Origin: a virus
Strand: one strand, 5' to 3'
Length of the DNA: 64,000 nt
Virus record (IMG/VR): IMGVR_UViG_3300033145_002663
Span: 1-64,000 of that record
Below the pieces are notes generated by a model. The model saw only the letters and a program-made list of their open reading frames with translations. It was not told the origin of the DNA and did no database searches. Below are positions 27,058-34,722 of the stretch, piece by piece. Both the position numbers and the translations under genes were made by a program. Numbering within the stretch: position 1 is the stretch's first letter; each line of letters starts with the position of its first letter.

Positions 27058-27473
27058 GACATGCCTCCTCCACCCCTTCCGGTAATAACAGGAGGGGTTT
27101 GGAGTTCCTTAATAACAAACCCAAATCTCTCCATTATTTGCCCAAATTTATTATTTGCATATTTTATCATTTGGTGAAAATTAAGCTCGCCCGGAAATAT
27201 AAACATTGAATTTGAACCAGGCCTTTTATCGATAGAATAATCATGAAAAGCAAGGATAGTAAACCCATCAAAATGATGCAACAATGCCGCCCCTTCTGTT
27301 GAGCCGAATTGTGGAGTTAACTTGCCATCCATGCTTGAAATCCAATTAGAAAATCTATTATATATTTTGGCCCCATTTTTTTTAAAGACATAATGACCAG
27401 GCCTTCCAATGCAACCAAAATAATAGCCTTCTGATTGTTTTAATTTTTCAAGTTCGTTTTTATCCATTTTCAT
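27048..27473 (-). CDS. Unknown protein convergent with the holin
   Basis: A protein of about 141 residues if started at ATG 27473. The frame is open to 27590, but that part contains integrase arm-like repeats and is doubtful. It has YFGCIGRPGHYVFKKNGAKIY, LLHHFDGFTILAFHDYSID and a Gly-rich tail. A hairpin (ACCCCT..AGGGGT, 27069-27096) near its end may serve as a terminator. No family known to me. Confidence 0.5.
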   Translation of the reverse strand: MKMDKNELEKLKQSEGYYFGCIGRPGHYVFKKNGAKIYNRFSNWISSMDGKLTPQFGSTEGAALLHHFDGFTILAFHDYSIDKRPGSNSMFIFPGELNFHQMIKYANNKFGQIMERFGFVIKELQTPPVITGRGGGGMSYF

Positions 27474-27547
27474 TGCAACCTTTTTGAAAAAAATGATATG
27501 GTTTTTTAAATAATGAATAGTAAATAATGGTGGGGGTGCTGGTGGTC

Positions 27548-27722
27548 TTGTCAACGTTTCGTCAATGTTTTTCGGCATATTTTTATTCATAACTTACTGA
27601 AATGATAACAACAAGTGGCGGAAGTGCATGGGAATCGAACCCAAACACAGGGTAGGTTACTTGTTGAAATCGTTGGATTTTTTGGTGGCTGATTCTGGGT
27701 TCGTCAATGTTTCGTCAACGTT
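27548..27722. other. attP region: tRNA-Sec-type core flanked by integrase arm-like repeats
   Basis: On the minus strand, 27644-27616 reads as the 3-prime end of a tRNA: T loop TTCGATT, T-stem strand CCCAT, acceptor strand GCACTTCC, discriminator G and CCA. Seventeen bases follow the T loop instead of sixteen, meaning an 8-bp acceptor stem as in tRNA-Sec (E. coli selC ends the same way). The 5-prime part of a tRNA is absent. Paired repeats GTCAACGTTTCGTCAATGTT (27550-27569) and GTCAATGTTTCGTCAACGTT (27703-27722) sit symmetrically about 60 bases either side. The integrase gene follows at 28945. Confidence 0.8.
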
Positions 27723-27833
27723 GGGGTTGAATCCCTTGTAATATGTTCCGCAGATGCAGTAGTAAAAGGATCTGTGATAGTCGTAATATCCATCCAATGA
27801 TCTTCCACACTTTAAACATTTAGGGTCTCTCAT
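27657..27833 (-). CDS. Small zinc-ribbon protein overlapping attP arm site
   Basis: A 58-residue protein starting in ATGA overlap with the upstream gene stop. It has PKCLKCGRSLDGYYDY and FYYCICGTYYKG, a four-cysteine ribbon. The right arm-type repeat pair lies within its coding sequence (giving NVDETLTNP). Function unknown. Confidence 0.6.
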   Translation of the reverse strand: MRDPKCLKCGRSLDGYYDYHRSFYYCICGTYYKGFNPNVDETLTNPESATKKSNDFNK

Positions 27834-28267
27834 TTTTGTATCCCTCTAATAAAATCCCACACCTTCTCGCCAAAACAAACATCCATAGCGGTTTCAAATA
27901 TGTAATGGTCATAATCTTCATCAGCATAACCGTTTTTCGCAAGATCATTTATGTAATCCTGGCAGATTTTTTGTAGAGGCTTGGTGTCCGGTGAGTCAAT
28001 TAATTCGGGGATTTGAGGTTTCTGTTCGGTAAAGCTTAAACCAATATGAGTGTCAATATCGCTTGAAATTATCTTTGCTTGAAGGAAAGTCCCCATATCG
28101 AATTGTGGGTTTTTAAGTACGGAGGTCTTATATTCTTCCAGTAATTTTATTTCTTCCTTACCTAAATAAAGAATATTCGGCTTAAGTCCTGTTTTGCACT
28201 CATATTGCGCCATTTCGTTCTTTATTTTTATAACAATATTTTCACCACCTGGGAAGGCCTGGCTCAT
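27830..28267 (-). CDS. Unknown protein of the lysogeny region
   Basis: A 145-residue protein with a strong ribosome site (GGAGGAGATAG). Helical, mildly acidic, with CKTGLKPNILYLGKEEIKLLEEY near residue 24 and DEDYDHYIFETAMDVCFGEKVW at the C-terminus. The NILYLG segment is often seen in phage proteins of unknown role. It overlaps the small RHH-like gene upstream by 26 bases. Confidence 0.55.
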   Translation of the reverse strand: MSQAFPGGENIVIKIKNEMAQYECKTGLKPNILYLGKEEIKLLEEYKTSVLKNPQFDMGTFLQAKIISSDIDTHIGLSFTEQKPQIPELIDSPDTKPLQKICQDYINDLAKNGYADEDYDHYIFETAMDVCFGEKVWDFIRGIQK

Positions 28268-28403
28268 CTATCTCCTCCTCGTATTTCTTCACCCCTGCCT
28301 TTAAGAACCAAATGATTACCGCCTGCCTCGATATGCATTCTTGCAGGGCTATCTTTTTTAATTTTTCATTTAAATAGTCCGGCAAGTTTAGGTTGATTCT
28401 CAT
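28242..28403 (-). CDS. Small ribbon-helix-helix-like protein
   Basis: A 53-residue protein started at ATG 28403 behind AAGGAGTAGGAG. MRINLNLPDYLNEKLKKIAL followed by SRQAVIIWFLKAGVKKY fits a ribbon-helix-helix DNA-binding fold: a basic beta strand, then two helices. It is probably a small regulator of the integration region or of its own operon. Confidence 0.6.
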   Translation of the reverse strand: MRINLNLPDYLNEKLKKIALQECISRQAVIIWFLKAGVKKYEEEIDEPGLPRW

Positions 28404-28413
28404 TTTTGTACTC

Positions 28414-28941
28414 CTACTCCTTCGGCAATAAGAACCACCATCCGGTTTTGTCTCGGAGCCTGACACGGATATTCTTTTTCTTCCTATTAATGTTTAAATC
28501 CTGGCTGTAAATATTATCGGTAAGTTTGCTAATTTTATTGCAATAATCTGTTATTGTTTCTGACGCTTTGATATCTGGAAACATAGTGGCGACTGCTGTG
28601 ATATTGTCCGGTAATAACTTAGAAAAGATCTCTTTTTCGTAATTGGGATATTGTTCTGCAAGGTATTGTTTAAAAACAACTGTTAATTCTTCCCGTTTCT
28701 TTCGGTAAACTTCTTTGTCTTGTTCTTTTTCTTTTATCGATTCAATGTCTTCAATTTGAGAAATATAAACATTCCAACAATCTACAATCGTAGCTATAAA
28801 AACAATTATAAAAACAATCGAAGATAGGATTGTAAAGACCGGAATAACGCTATCGCTGCCTTCCCAATCCTTTACATAAGTATAACTACTTAATATATAA
28901 ACAATAGTCCCTAAGCAAAATGTTCCTAACAATTTAATCAT
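28414..28941 (-). CDS. Membrane protein with two N-terminal TM segments
   Basis: A 175-residue protein with hydrophobic segments at residues 3-18 and 33-55 (IPVFTILSSIVFIIVFIATIV), then a long charged cytoplasmic domain rich in Lys/Glu and ending in WWFLLPKE. It lies next to the integrase, where superinfection-exclusion genes are common, but there is no motif to say so. Confidence 0.55.
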   Translation of the reverse strand: MIKLLGTFCLGTIVYILSSYTYVKDWEGSDSVIPVFTILSSIVFIIVFIATIVDCWNVYISQIEDIESIKEKEQDKEVYRKKREELTVVFKQYLAEQYPNYEKEIFSKLLPDNITAVATMFPDIKASETITDYCNKISKLTDNIYSQDLNINRKKKNIRVRLRDKTGWWFLLPKE

Positions 28942-28944
28942 TTT

Positions 28945-30252
28945 TTATCCTCCATTCCCCGGAAACTTAATCACGTTATTAAAATCCTCAACACAAACCT
29001 TCCTTGCTTCCCTCTGTCGCTTGATCGCGGCTTCCTGCACCTGGCGTTTCTTATCCATGGTGATCTCAGCGTACTGCTCCACGGACTTCCGTGTGGCATG
29101 ATCTGTTAGGATCTGCAGGTCGTCGATCGATCCTCCCTCCTCAATAAAATTCGTACATGCCGTATGTTTTAATCCCTGGTACGTCCAGATACGCCTCACC
29201 CCCGCGTCGTCGCAGGCCTGGTACCACAAATTCCTGAGCGCCTCGAGGGTGTACCTCCGTCCTTTCTTCCGGGCCCGTGGATTTGCAAACAGGAACGGGC
29301 TGTCCGGATCCTGATTTAAAAGCTGCTCGGCAGTTGCTTTGAACCGATCATCGCATGCCACGTAATGAATCTTGGGTTTCTGCCAGTTGGTCTTAACCGA
29401 ATTAACAAGCTGCCTGGCAGATATGGCCCGGTGAACCTTAAAACACTCCGTGAACGGATCGTAATCGATCTTATGCAGGGCGCAGGCCTCACCGAGTCTC
29501 CGGTAGTGCAAATACACCCAGTGAAATATCGGGCGCGTAGTTCCAGGCAGCTTGTTATACACGGCGTCCCATTCTTCCCGTGTGAGCCACTGAATTTCAG
29601 GCTTTTGGAGGTTGTAGTCCTCAAGTGTAGGGAAGGGCGGAACCACCGAGATACGCTTGGATCTGCGGGCGTAGAGCATCATTTTCTTTAAGGTGCTCAT
29701 AATGTTCAGAGCGGTCTTATCAATATTGCCCTCCGGGTTCTTTCGTCTAAGCCGATCAAGGATGTAATTTAAAAACGACATCAGAATATCATGCTCGATC
29801 TCATGCAGCCGAACCGGGTGCTTGGAGAAGAAAGGTTCGATCCAGGTGCGGGCATATGATTGATACGCTTTTATCGTGGCCGGCTTACGGCGTTTGGCCA
29901 CGACGTCATTGATAAACGTATGGTAATACTCGATGGTGTCCGTCCAGCCGTCCTGTGTGAACTCCTCGATCCTGAAGACGCACTCGCCCTTCTTCGCTTG
30001 CTCAGCGCGTCCCTGCATGAGAGAGCGGAGTTTTCTGGCCAGCTCGTACCCTTTGCACTTATCCTTGTCCGGTACCGGGCGCCCATTATTAAGAACAATC
30101 GTGCCGCTGCGCATCTTAAACGCGGTGCAGGGCATGTGGCCACCCTTGTATTTTGTGATCCAGCGGTTCTTATTTTTCTTCGTGGACTTTTCATCATACC
30201 AAATCACGGCCCACCGGTTCCGGTCAGCCTGATATTGAATTGAGCCTTTCAT
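28945..30252 (-). CDS. int: Tyrosine site-specific integrase
   Basis: A 435-residue protein from ATG 30252 (AGGGAGG eight bases upstream). It has an N-terminal arm-binding region (SIQYQADRNRWAVIWYDE), a core-binding helix bundle (residues ~120-210) and a catalytic domain with YRRLGEACALHKIDYD (Arg I), the box II-like TYQGLKHTACTNF, LTDHATRKSVEQYAEI (His and the Tyr nucleophile). Box II reads Q-G-L-K rather than the usual HxxR. With attP 1.3 kb away it should insert the phage at a selC-type tRNA gene. Confidence 0.9.
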   Translation of the reverse strand: MKGSIQYQADRNRWAVIWYDEKSTKKNKNRWITKYKGGHMPCTAFKMRSGTIVLNNGRPVPDKDKCKGYELARKLRSLMQGRAEQAKKGECVFRIEEFTQDGWTDTIEYYHTFINDVVAKRRKPATIKAYQSYARTWIEPFFSKHPVRLHEIEHDILMSFLNYILDRLRRKNPEGNIDKTALNIMSTLKKMMLYARRSKRISVVPPFPTLEDYNLQKPEIQWLTREEWDAVYNKLPGTTRPIFHWVYLHYRRLGEACALHKIDYDPFTECFKVHRAISARQLVNSVKTNWQKPKIHYVACDDRFKATAEQLLNQDPDSPFLFANPRARKKGRRYTLEALRNLWYQACDDAGVRRIWTYQGLKHTACTNFIEEGGSIDDLQILTDHATRKSVEQYAEITMDKKRQVQEAAIKRQREARKVCVEDFNNVIKFPGNGG

Positions 30253-30299
30253 AACATAATCCTCCCTGAAGGGAAGATTATCATATATTTGATTCTTAA

Positions 30300-30890
30300 T
30301 CAATATTTCGTCAACGTTAAATTTAAATATTTTTTTCTGGCGTTATATTCCATCCTATTTATACAAAACCCATCTGTGTTTGCATAATCCACATCAAAGG
30401 AAATCTTGGCGGTACTGGATACAGGCAGTCTTGTTAAAATCTTTTTAAATTCTAATACGGTTAAATTTTTCTTTCCCAATGAGTTCCTTCCGTTTAATAC
30501 GAAGTTTATGTAGTTTTTATTATTGTCAATTAGTTCAATTATGCCTATATTATCTTCATTAAAGAAAATTTCTGTATCATCAGGCATTTGGTTTAAAATT
30601 GCTTTAAGATTCATTACTGTTAAAACGCGGTTAATTTCTTTTACAAATCCTTTTTTAGAGCGAATATAATTAAGCAATTCATCAGAAAGCTTAAACCATT
30701 CACCACGAATTTTTAAATGATGAAACTGTTGATGTAATTTCATTTCATCATTTTTATTACCATTAATTGTTTTGAGTAATTTTAATTTAGAAGGAGTCCC
30801 TATTTGCAATTCAGCCAATCTTTTTTTTGGACTTTGTGATGTTCCGATTTTAATATCACCATTTTGACCATTTTGAATAAAATAAATCAT
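30300..30890 (-). CDS. T5orf172/Mug113-type GIY-YIG domain protein
   Basis: A 196-residue protein started at ATG 30890. Residues 1-75 fit the GIY-YIG variant called T5orf172/Mug113: MIYFIQNG, VKIGTS-like IKIGTSQSP, KRLAELQIGTPSKLKLL and GEWFKLSDELLNYI. The C-terminal ~110 residues are unassigned. It is AT-rich. These proteins are common in phages and may act on DNA, with no defined role. A third integrase arm-like repeat lies in its last codons. Confidence 0.75.
   Translation of the reverse strand: MIYFIQNGQNGDIKIGTSQSPKKRLAELQIGTPSKLKLLKTINGNKNDEMKLHQQFHHLKIRGEWFKLSDELLNYIRSKKGFVKEINRVLTVMNLKAILNQMPDDTEIFFNEDNIGIIELIDNNKNYINFVLNGRNSLGKKNLTVLEFKKILTRLPVSSTAKISFDVDYANTDGFCINRMEYNARKKYLNLTLTKY
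30306..30318. other. Third arm-type repeat TTTCGTCAACGTT
   Basis: This repeats the unit that flanks the tRNA-like core at 27548-27722 and lies about 54 bases upstream of the integrase start. It may be a distant integrase site or an autoregulatory operator. Confidence 0.5.
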
Positions 30891-30891
30891 G

Positions 30892-31383
30892 TTACATCCC
30901 CGGCAACTTCTGCTGCGAGTTTTTAATTGACTCATATTTAGTGGCCACCAATATCCCCACCCGGTCCCGCCAGCGGGGATCGTCCTCATTTAAATTAACC
31001 TCACTGTGAAAATCCTCGATCGAATGCGGGCGCAGTTTGTACGGACTCTTGGATTCGATCTCTATGTGCGTATGCCTGAGCTCGTGCCGGATAATCCGAA
31101 CACGATCCAAATCCTCGATGTTGTTCCACATCACCTTGTCCAGGTACATGATATAATCGTAGCCGGTGTCGGACCCGGATTCGTCAATAGTCAGGTGCCG
31201 GGTGAGATCATTGGTTTTTGTAATTCTGCCCAGGGTAATTGTGTCTCCGGTTTTACGTTCTTTGAGATCCATGAGTATCAGGATCTTGCAATCACCGAGC
31301 TCTTTAAAATGGCTTCCAATTAGCAAGCGCATGAGATCATACGCGTGCTCCGGGGCGTCTTCGAATCTGATGTCTACATCCAT
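30892..31383 (-). CDS. Putative phage metallopeptidase-like protein
   Basis: A 163-residue protein started at ATG 31383 (AAAGGAGG). It contains VRIIRHELRHTHIEIE, an HExxH-type zinc site (H-E-L-R-H), preceded by YDYIMYLDKVMW and followed by a conserved acidic DFHSEVN. This is the pattern of the putative phage metallopeptidase domain family. Substrate unknown. It sits in the accessory part of the lysogeny region. Confidence 0.65.
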   Translation of the reverse strand: MDVDIRFEDAPEHAYDLMRLLIGSHFKELGDCKILILMDLKERKTGDTITLGRITKTNDLTRHLTIDESGSDTGYDYIMYLDKVMWNNIEDLDRVRIIRHELRHTHIEIESKSPYKLRPHSIEDFHSEVNLNEDDPRWRDRVGILVATKYESIKNSQQKLPGM

Positions 31384-31384
31384 G

Positions 31385-31540
31385 TTAATCCTCCTTTCTT
31401 TCTCGTTCAATACCAGCGATGACCGCTTCATATGACCGATTATAAATTTCGGTAAATTCCGGTGACGGCCAGTTTAAATATTTTCTGATGGCCTCTGCCA
31501 CTGGCTCCATTATTTTATAAATATTGTAAGTGTCTTCCAT
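31385..31540 (-). CDS. Unknown small protein
   Basis: A 51-residue protein whose ATG (31540) overlaps the patatin stop as TAATG, implying translational coupling. It has EPVAEAIRKYLNWPSPEFTEIYNRSYEAV and a charged tail. No motif seen. Being coupled to a lipase, it could be its partner or inhibitor, which is inference. Confidence 0.5.
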   Translation of the reverse strand: MEDTYNIYKIMEPVAEAIRKYLNWPSPEFTEIYNRSYEAVIAGIERERKED

Positions 31541-32268
31541 TATTTAACCTCCAAAAACTCCTTCGCAGCCTCACGGCCATTATTATAAAGCGATTCCTTC
31601 TGATCATCGGTCAGGTCAAAGTCCGTGGCCATAATATCCATGACCGGGATATAAATTATCTTTCTCACGGTTTTCGGCAGGTGCTCTTTGTGAATACGCT
31701 GGGCATCCACATAGTTGAAGTGGGCCAGGAACAGGTCTTTTATGGTGGGGTTGTCCGTATTTTTCAGATAGCACTTGGGGCGTTCATCCATATACATGAA
31801 CAGTCCAAATGTTGGGATGTCCGTGGTTTTATTGAGACCGTCTGTATTATTATTTAGACCGCCGATATAGGGGAAATTACTGCATATGGTGCCGTCGGTA
31901 GGAAGTTTACAACTTCTTTCTAAAGCATTATACATAGGAAAATCACTTTGGTAGTCCTGTATTTCGCTTTTGTATATTGATAAATCGCTTATAAAAACTT
32001 GGAAATCTTTTGGCCATGTCCATCCCAATCCTTCTTGAAGAAGAACAAGCTCAACAAATCTGTATGGCGTTATTGGCCTTTTATTTAATAATTTAGGATT
32101 ATATTTATTAAATATTCCCGTCTTAACCAACGCCCCAACAACAGCGCCGGCAGAAACGCCGGCGAAGTTTTTAATCTCATATTGTTTTTGAATTTCCTCA
32201 ATTGCTCCCGCGAAAGCGTACAGCCCGCGAGCCCCGCATCCATCAGCTACGATGTTGCATTGCTTCAT
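31540..32268 (-). CDS. Patatin-like phospholipase
   Basis: A 242-residue protein with all patatin marks: the oxyanion-hole DGCGARG at residues 9-15, the nucleophile Ser39 in GVSAG, and Asp125 in DGTICSNFP. The Ser/Asp dyad hydrolyses acyl lipids. There is no signal peptide, so it acts inside the cell. In prophage accessory regions such lipases appear as effectors of defence systems (for example CBASS CapV) or as exclusion factors. No cyclase partner is seen nearby. Confidence 0.85.
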   Translation of the reverse strand: MKQCNIVADGCGARGLYAFAGAIEEIQKQYEIKNFAGVSAGAVVGALVKTGIFNKYNPKLLNKRPITPYRFVELVLLQEGLGWTWPKDFQVFISDLSIYKSEIQDYQSDFPMYNALERSCKLPTDGTICSNFPYIGGLNNNTDGLNKTTDIPTFGLFMYMDERPKCYLKNTDNPTIKDLFLAHFNYVDAQRIHKEHLPKTVRKIIYIPVMDIMATDFDLTDDQKESLYNNGREAAKEFLEVK

Positions 32269-32281
32269 GAAGTCTCTCCTA

Positions 32282-32584
32282 TTATTTTTCTGAGGGCCAA
32301 GTTATTTTAGTGAAGACAGCAACTCCATTTTTCAATTTACATTCGCCCGACCAAGACTTCATGACAATTTCCGCTGGGATACCTCTATTTTGCTCATAAG
32401 CACTTAAGCAATTGTGTAGTTCTTCAGCCAGCATCAGACCGGCATCAAGAAGAATTTTTGCAAACTGCTCTTCTTCCGAGGTTAATTCTTTACGCTTTTC
32501 AAATTCTTCTTTGATACCTTCAAAAGATAAACTCGCATCCTGAACCCCGATACCACTTATTTCTATTCTTTTTTCTTCGCTCAT
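32282..32584 (-). CDS. Unknown protein
   Basis: A 100-residue acidic, helical protein (KEEFEKRKELTSEEEQFAKILLDAGLMLAEEL) with a short C-terminal beta part ending GVAVFTKITWPSEK. It has a ribosome site of AAGGAGG. It lies between the patatin and a 219-residue unknown gene. No family recognised. Confidence 0.5.
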   Translation of the reverse strand: MSEEKRIEISGIGVQDASLSFEGIKEEFEKRKELTSEEEQFAKILLDAGLMLAEELHNCLSAYEQNRGIPAEIVMKSWSGECKLKNGVAVFTKITWPSEK

Positions 32585-32601
32585 GCTACCTCCTTATGAG
32601 T

Positions 32602-33261
32602 TTATTCAAGACTTTCAGCGTGCCTAACAATATATTCTTCAAGGCCGGAAATATTATAACGTTCCGACAATACTCTGATAAGATCATTCTCATGGATTTT
32701 GTTACCATCACTATCTTTAACAAACATACTGCTATGTTTTAGGCATTTGGATTTTGGATCGATGAAGAAGGATTTATTTTTTGCCTTGATTGCTTTCTTG
32801 AGAGGTTTTTCAAGACGCTCCTTCTGTTTTTTGATTGATCTAAAACCGTCATTTGAAAATGCAAGGGCTATTTCAGAATTGTCCATGTCTTCCAATTTTT
32901 TAGTGATTGATGTAATGTTGTCACCTATAATGACTGCAAGGGGAATCTGTTTCTCTCCGGTTACAACTGCTAACTGATCTTGCCTGGAGATATGCTCAAG
33001 TTTTTTAAGTAAGGGTTTATTAGTAAAGAATTTTATAAAAGCTTTTTCATGGAGCAATCCACTGCCAATGCTTTGCAGCCACCTGCGCCATTTCAGTTGT
33101 GGCTCCCTTCCCATCTGAATTAATCTGACAGTAATTTTAGCTGCACGACAAATTGTCCTTTCAGTTAATCCAAGACATTTTGCAAGCTCGGCTTCCAATT
33201 GCTCTGCGTTCATTCCATCAATGTCGCTATCAGGATTGATTGGTTGTACTTGTGTTTCCAT
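32602..33261 (-). CDS. Unknown protein
   Basis: A 219-residue protein with NAEQLEAELAKCLGLTERTICRAAKITVRLIQMG (helix-turn-helix-like) near residue 20, and a basic middle (KKQKERLEKPLKKAIKAKNKS). It may bind DNA. The start overlaps the 3-prime end of the zinc-finger gene by 32 bases; AAGGAGG precedes it. Confidence 0.5.
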   Translation of the reverse strand: METQVQPINPDSDIDGMNAEQLEAELAKCLGLTERTICRAAKITVRLIQMGREPQLKWRRWLQSIGSGLLHEKAFIKFFTNKPLLKKLEHISRQDQLAVVTGEKQIPLAVIIGDNITSITKKLEDMDNSEIALAFSNDGFRSIKKQKERLEKPLKKAIKAKNKSFFIDPKSKCLKHSSMFVKDSDGNKIHENDLIRVLSERYNISGLEEYIVRHAESLE

Positions 33262-34114
33262 TTAATTCCTCCTTACATAAAATATAATACATTAAAATTT
33301 CATCTTCTTTAATTTTTCTTAAATAATTTTTCTTGTATGTAGATTCCTTAGAAATACCCCCCTTCCAATTTCCTGAACCTCCATTGGCCTGATATCTCCC
33401 ATTGCATTTTGCAGAACAACAAAAGTTTTTATTTCTTTTCTCTTGGCATGGTGTAATATATTTTGTTTTTCCACAAACAACGCATGGCACTTCCTTTCCT
33501 GTTTGCATTTTTTCGCCCTGTCGCTTTGATGAACAAATTTTGCATGTACCTCCACGCCTTATAACAGAGAGATATGCATCCCATTTTTCCCCACATTTGC
33601 ATATTACTAGGATTTTAGTTTCGTAGTTTACATATGGCCCAATAAACTTATGTCCCATTTTTTCGATTTCATTTTTTACATTTTCCTCACTTAACATATG
33701 GGTGTAGCAATTTTTTCCTTTACGCCATTCGTAATGACATTTTTGAGAACAAAAGTTGTTTCTTCTGATTCCGATTTCACACTTATGTTTTTCGAATAAC
33801 TTTTTGCAATTTTTACATTCCACTTTGATCTTTGTTTTGCGAAATTCACCGTTGCATTTTTGAGAACAGAATATTTTTTGGTTTTTATGAATGTTTTTTG
33901 CATATTTTACTTTTGGCCTCAGAAAAAAGCGTTGACAATTTTCGCATCTTAATTTTACTTTATTTCTTTCTAAAGATTTTTTATTCATAATTCGTTTGCA
34001 TTTCAAACATTCATGCTTACGAATCCACCTCAAACTCTTCCCCGTTCCCTCATAATCATGCCCCCGCTTGCAGAGAGTCCCGAGATAATATTTTGATTCG
34101 TCGAAGGGGTTCAT
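33230..34114 (-). CDS. Multi-zinc-finger protein, probably mobile endonuclease-like
   Basis: A 294-residue, AT-rich, Lys-rich protein started at ATG 34114 behind GGGAGAGG. Residues 9-40 hold a phage-type LCKRGHDYEGTGKSLR motif plus ECLKCKR. Then come four or more repeats of the type C.NC...F.....FCSQKC (LRCENCQRFF, VECKNCKKLF, VPCVVCGKTK with FCCSAKC). Zinc-ribbon strings like this accompany HNH/homing nucleases in phages. An HNH core is not clear (NWKGGISKEST is a possible remnant of NUMOD-type DNA binding). Confidence 0.6.
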   Translation of the reverse strand: MNPFDESKYYLGTLCKRGHDYEGTGKSLRWIRKHECLKCKRIMNKKSLERNKVKLRCENCQRFFLRPKVKYAKNIHKNQKIFCSQKCNGEFRKTKIKVECKNCKKLFEKHKCEIGIRRNNFCSQKCHYEWRKGKNCYTHMLSEENVKNEIEKMGHKFIGPYVNYETKILVICKCGEKWDAYLSVIRRGGTCKICSSKRQGEKMQTGKEVPCVVCGKTKYITPCQEKRNKNFCCSAKCNGRYQANGGSGNWKGGISKESTYKKNYLRKIKEDEILMYYILCKEELNGNTSTTNQS

Positions 34115-34491
34115 TCCTCTCCCAACAATACCTTGCTTATATATAAACATTCGAGTTTTGTTTTAAGATCAGCGAAATTTTCATCATCGGAACACACCCG
34201 TATTAACTGCTTAATAATATTACGGGTTACTGTACCCGTGATGTAATCCAAATAGCGCCCATTGTGGAATAAATAATAGCCGTTACCACGCTTTTTAAAC
34301 TTATATACTTCCTTGTTCAAAAATTGATCGAGAAAATTATGAAACGTATCTTCATCATCATCATTAACTTTAAATATGTATCCTGGTTTCATTTTAACCT
34401 TTTTTGATGTTATCATTCCTTTTTGAGCCAAAGCGAATGGCATTGCTATTTTTATGATTTTCGATCCATGTGGTCTATGTCCTCCAACCAT
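34111..34491 (-). CDS. Unknown protein, paralogue of 51960-52376
   Basis: A 126-residue protein with ribosome site AAGGAG. It has KPGYIFKVNDDDEDTFHNF, VYKFKKRGNGYYLFHNGRY and VTRNIIKQLIRVCSDDE, then LECLYISKVLLGEE. The same three blocks in the same order make up the product of 51960-52376, so the phage has two copies of this protein. It may be a small regulator or structural protein. It is transcribed from a promoter at about 34700. Confidence 0.6.
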   Translation of the reverse strand: MVGGHRPHGSKIIKIAMPFALAQKGMITSKKVKMKPGYIFKVNDDDEDTFHNFLDQFLNKEVYKFKKRGNGYYLFHNGRYLDYITGTVTRNIIKQLIRVCSDDENFADLKTKLECLYISKVLLGEE

Positions 34492-34502
34492 TACGACGCT
34501 CC

Positions 34503-34574
34503 TTATTTGATCGATACAAAAATATGAGGATGATTGAGTCTTTGTAAATCGATAATGCAGTTTTTTTTAATCAT
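34503..34574 (-). CDS. Possible 23-residue leader peptide
   Basis: A short frame between the leader hairpin and 34491, with AAAGGA upstream (an alternative in-frame ATG at 34589). Its stop codon overlaps the AAGGAG site of the next gene. It could couple translation or be chance. Confidence 0.25.
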   Translation of the reverse strand: MIKKNCIIDLQRLNHPHIFVSIK

Positions 34575-34595
34575 TGACGTTCCTTTCATGATTGT

Positions 34596-34647
34596 GTTCG
34601 CCCCTGCCATATGGCAGAAAGAACACCGCGCAAAAGCAGGGGCGAAC
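34596..34647 (-). promoter_or_regulatory. Stem-loop in 5-prime leader (12-bp perfect stem)
   Basis: GTTCGCCCCTGC at 34596-34607 pairs perfectly with GCAGGGGCGAAC at 34636-34647 around a 28-base loop that contains CCATATGG. It lies in the untranslated leader between promoter 34707-34679 and the gene at 34491. No T-run follows on the transcribed strand, so it is not an ordinary terminator. An operator or RNA structure is possible. Confidence 0.6.
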
Positions 34648-34678
34648 GGTTGGAGGATTGTTGCGCGATGTTCAATTT

Positions 34679-34707
34679 TAAATAGTTTAATAATGAATTT
34701 TAGTCAA
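34679..34707 (-). promoter_or_regulatory. Promoter with the shared TTTTTTACTTGACT element
   Basis: Minus-strand -35 TTGACT (34707-34702) and -10 TATTTA (34684-34679) with a 17-base spacer, reading toward 34491. The -35 region is part of a sequence that recurs near 35557, 35885 and 61895. Confidence 0.55.
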
Positions 34708-34722
34708 GTAAAAAATGAAGAT

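Noticed and set aside
27069-27096. Rho-independent terminator for the holin transcript
   Set aside because: A hairpin is possible (ACCCCT..AGGGGT) but has no following T-run and lies inside the convergent gene. I mention it only in that gene's entry.
27616-27700. A complete tRNA gene
   Set aside because: Only the T arm and acceptor 3-prime strand are present. The complementary GGAAGTGC and an anticodon arm are missing, so it is an att core.
29365-30243. Plus-strand frames over the integrase gene
   Set aside because: Mirror frames of the integrase with no ribosome site or motif.
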